Positions 62,143-64,000 of a stretch of DNA of 64,000 nucleotides are shown here, piece after piece. Numbering within the stretch: position 1 is the first letter of the stretch; each line of letters starts with the position of its first letter. The notes beneath the pieces were generated by a model. The model ran no database searches. It had not been told where the DNA came from and was given only the letters and a program-made list of their open reading frames with translations. Position numbers and translations under genes: made by a program. The stretch comes from Dacryopinax spathularia (Eukaryota > Basidiomycota > Dacrymycetes > Dacrymycetales > Dacrymycetaceae), in contig JBBPFI010000002.1 of assembly GCA_037974965.1 (NCBI GenBank), positions 2,170,001 to 2,234,000 of the forward strand. Reading direction: 5' to 3'.

Positions 62143-63627
62143 ATGCTTGTTCAACCTGCAAGCTTTGCTTTGCCAGCTGGTCATTATGACATTAACAAAT
62201 ATGCTGCTGAACTGAAAGATTTCTTGTCGTCTGAACTGGTCCAATTCCTGCTAACAAGTCATCCCAATGAAATAGCAAAGTCCGGACCCTCCGCGGCGTG
62301 CGACTGGTGGGACTGGGCATGCTCTCTTCCCGCCGACGATGCTTTGCTCTTTGCGAGTAACTCACAAATCGTGCGCGCGCACCACGCCTCCATGCCACGG
62401 GGAGTACTAAAGAATGATAGTCCGGGTTGCCGATTTCGATCTACAGTCTACTGAGAAATGCGGTTCGTCTGGCACTGCCAAGATCATCAATAGATGGCTT
62501 GCCTTTACCTCGGCCACTCCCAAAAGGACAAACGCCGAAGAAAGTGCATGAAGTGCAACATTTCAGCCTTCTCATATCCCAATTGATGAAGGATCTGAAC
62601 GTGGAACAGGTAGTCGATGTTGGCGCGGGACAGGTAGTGCACTTCCCCATGATGTCGTTTTCTGTCAAGCTTAATACGGTTAACCAGGGCTATCTCTCGC
62701 TCGAACTGGCTTCCAAGTATAATGCAAACGTCCTCGCGCTCGATTTTTCCGAAGTGCAAACGAGCGGCTCGATCCACTGGGCCCAACAAGCGAAGGACCA
62801 ACAGCTCAAGTTATCTCACGTGACCCACCACATCTCGAGCGAAACACTGCCTCAATTGGTCCAGGACTGGCTTTCGAGAGAAGAGCCACCGGTGGGTGAT
62901 GGGGCCGTGATCGTCATTGGTCTACATGCCTGCGGATCTTTGACGGTGGAAGTTCTGCGCGCATGTATCGATAATATTAAGGCTCGATCTGCCGGAGTCG
63001 ATGTTGACTGGAATGTGAAGGCATGCGCTATTGTTGGGTGTTGTTACAACATGTTGGCCGATTCTGGTATGCCATCCTTTGGACTGACACAGCCTTAGGC
63101 TTACTCTCCTTTCAGACAAACGTCTGTCGAGCTTGGATGCACCCCCGCTCCCGGCAGACGCGTTCCAGCTTGCAGCGCAGCCATGGCTCTCCCCCTCGCC
63201 AGACGAGCTCTCGCTCTCATTACGCAAGATCACCTACCGAGCGCTCCTAGGACGGCTACTACACGAGAGAAACATCCCAGTCCCACCTGACGCCCGTGTC
63301 CGCAGGCTGAAAGATGCCGCCTACTCAACCTGGGACGCCTATGTCCAAGCCGCTCTTGGAAGACTCGGTGTTGACCCTCACGTTCTGGATGACAACACCA
63401 ACTGGACCGAAGAGATGCAGCGTCTCGCCTCCGGACTCAGCGTGCTACATATCCTGCGCGCGAAACTGGGACCAGTGATCGAGAGCTGGATCCTGCTCGA
63501 CCGGTATGTGTGGCTCCATGAGCAGCTGGAAGTACCAGGCCTAGCAAGTGTGGAGATGCGGTGGATATTCGACAGCGGTATCAGCGCGCGGAGCGCTGCG
63601 TTCATCGTAAGATCGTTACATGAATAA
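62143..63627 (+). CDS. METTL25-like methyltransferase
   Basis: Four exons from MLVQPASFALPAGHYDINKY at 62143. The N-terminal part (FLSSELVQFLLTSHPNE, WWDWACSLP) is spliced to SGLPISIYSLLRNAVRLALPRSS and PKKVHEVQHFSLLISQLMKDLNVEQVVDVGAGQ, joined to GYLSLELASKYN: motif I VVDVGAGQGYLS of a class I SAM methyltransferase. Then VLALDFSEVQ, VIVIGLHACGSLTVEVLRAC and AIVGCCYNMLAD, matching the METTL25/RRNAD1 family. The final exon (DKRLSSLDAPPLPADAF onward) carries ITYRALLGRLLHE. The TACTAA branch point at 62408 supports the 50-base first intron. The family's substrate may be ribosomal or other RNA, but this is not settled. Confidence 0.83.
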
Positions 63628-63685
63628 ACAGTGTGCCAAATGCAAGATGCAAAGATGCGTGTACAGAGTGAGGGGATGAAGATCT

Positions 63686-64000
63686 CTAGTGTCCATGGCC
63701 GACTACGCTGCTCAACACTAACGGGGTGAACATCCCTCCTACCAATAAGCACAGCCTCGTGGAAGTGCTCAAGTCCTCGGAGGGCGCTTCGTCCTCCATC
63801 TCCAGGCCGTGCGAGTGGCCAGATACGTCCTGTATTACTGTGGCGACGTATAGGAACGTCCCGCCCTGTCCTTCGTGTGAGAATCAAGTTATGTGGAGGG
63901 ATTCAGGGAGTGCATACCGAAAAGAGGAGCGCTACTCCTGCCCACCATTGTAGGTTCTCTGCCGCGTTTCCTAGTGCCCACACACCTCCGTATGTGATCA
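63686..64000 (-). CDS. ZIP9-like zinc transporter, C-terminal part (runs off the right edge)
   Basis: Only the last two exons are in view. The inner one gives WWAGVALLFS; the last begins GQGGTFLYVATVIQDVSGHSHGLEMEDEAP and ends CLLVGGMFTPLVLSSVVGHGH. The pattern ALLFSxGTFLYVATV, a histidine-rich loop and a final LxxGxxxPLxLSxxxHxH is that of ZIP9/Atx2-type zinc transporters (SLC39A9 group), located in Golgi or vacuolar membranes. The gene is convergent with the METTL25-like gene, whose stop is 58 bases away. Confidence 0.75.

Overview
The window looks like a gene-dense stretch of an Agaricomycete (mushroom-forming basidiomycete) nuclear genome. Introns are short (mostly 43-60 nt, GT-AG with a few GC-AG), neighbouring genes sit on alternating strands with 200-550 bp shared promoters, and there is a coiled-coil/F-box protein of the kind expanded in mushrooms. 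Conserved single-copy genes (KGD1, PHB2, GSH2, condensin G, tubulin cofactor D, the CET1-type RNA triphosphatase, beta-MPP) anchor the annotation. All exon joins were read by eye from splice signals and protein family conservation; none was tested by alignment.

Layout. 0-5 kb: an ABM-domain monooxygenase, two tandem secreted cysteine-containing paralogues and a paraoxonase-like protein, all on the minus strand. 6-15 kb: proteasome chaperone NAS2, a 63-aa ORF, glutathione synthetase, a secreted protein and a HIT-family hydrolase, separated by long non-coding stretches. 15.2 kb: a U6 snRNA-like gene. 15.6-27.2 kb: condensin subunit G, a VOC/glyoxalase protein, a 1,369-aa RING-H2 ligase and a polytopic membrane protein.

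27.5-39.2 kb: a large, apparently intact Helitron (rolling-circle DNA transposon). It encodes a 1,942-aa Rep-helicase with HUH and two-tyrosine motifs and a PIF1 helicase, an unrecognised 290-aa protein, a 73-aa ORF, a coiled-coil protein, and, on the opposite strand, a 12-exon, 636-aa RPA70 homologue (ssDNA-binding protein) with all four OB-type regions and a zinc ribbon. The whole block, coding and non-coding, carries about 60 copies of a 10-bp palindrome, CTTGCGCAAG, and close variants. Copies sit in coding frames as LRK or LAQ. Every one of the 11 inferred introns of the RPA gene has one or two, usually 7-20 nt after the 5' splice site, and some form the 3' splice site. This palindrome-marked Helitron is the most unusual thing in the window.

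39.3-64 kb: dense housekeeping genes: an ASCH/PUA-like protein, PHB2 and KGD1 (divergent mitochondrial pair), tubulin cofactor D, an F-box protein, a DUF4188 protein, a tail-anchored protein, the mRNA 5'-triphosphatase divergent from a BUD22-like ribosome-biogenesis factor with an RGG insertion, a carbonyl-reductase-like SDR, beta-MPP divergent from a METTL25-like methyltransferase, and the C-terminus of a ZIP9-like zinc transporter running off the right edge.
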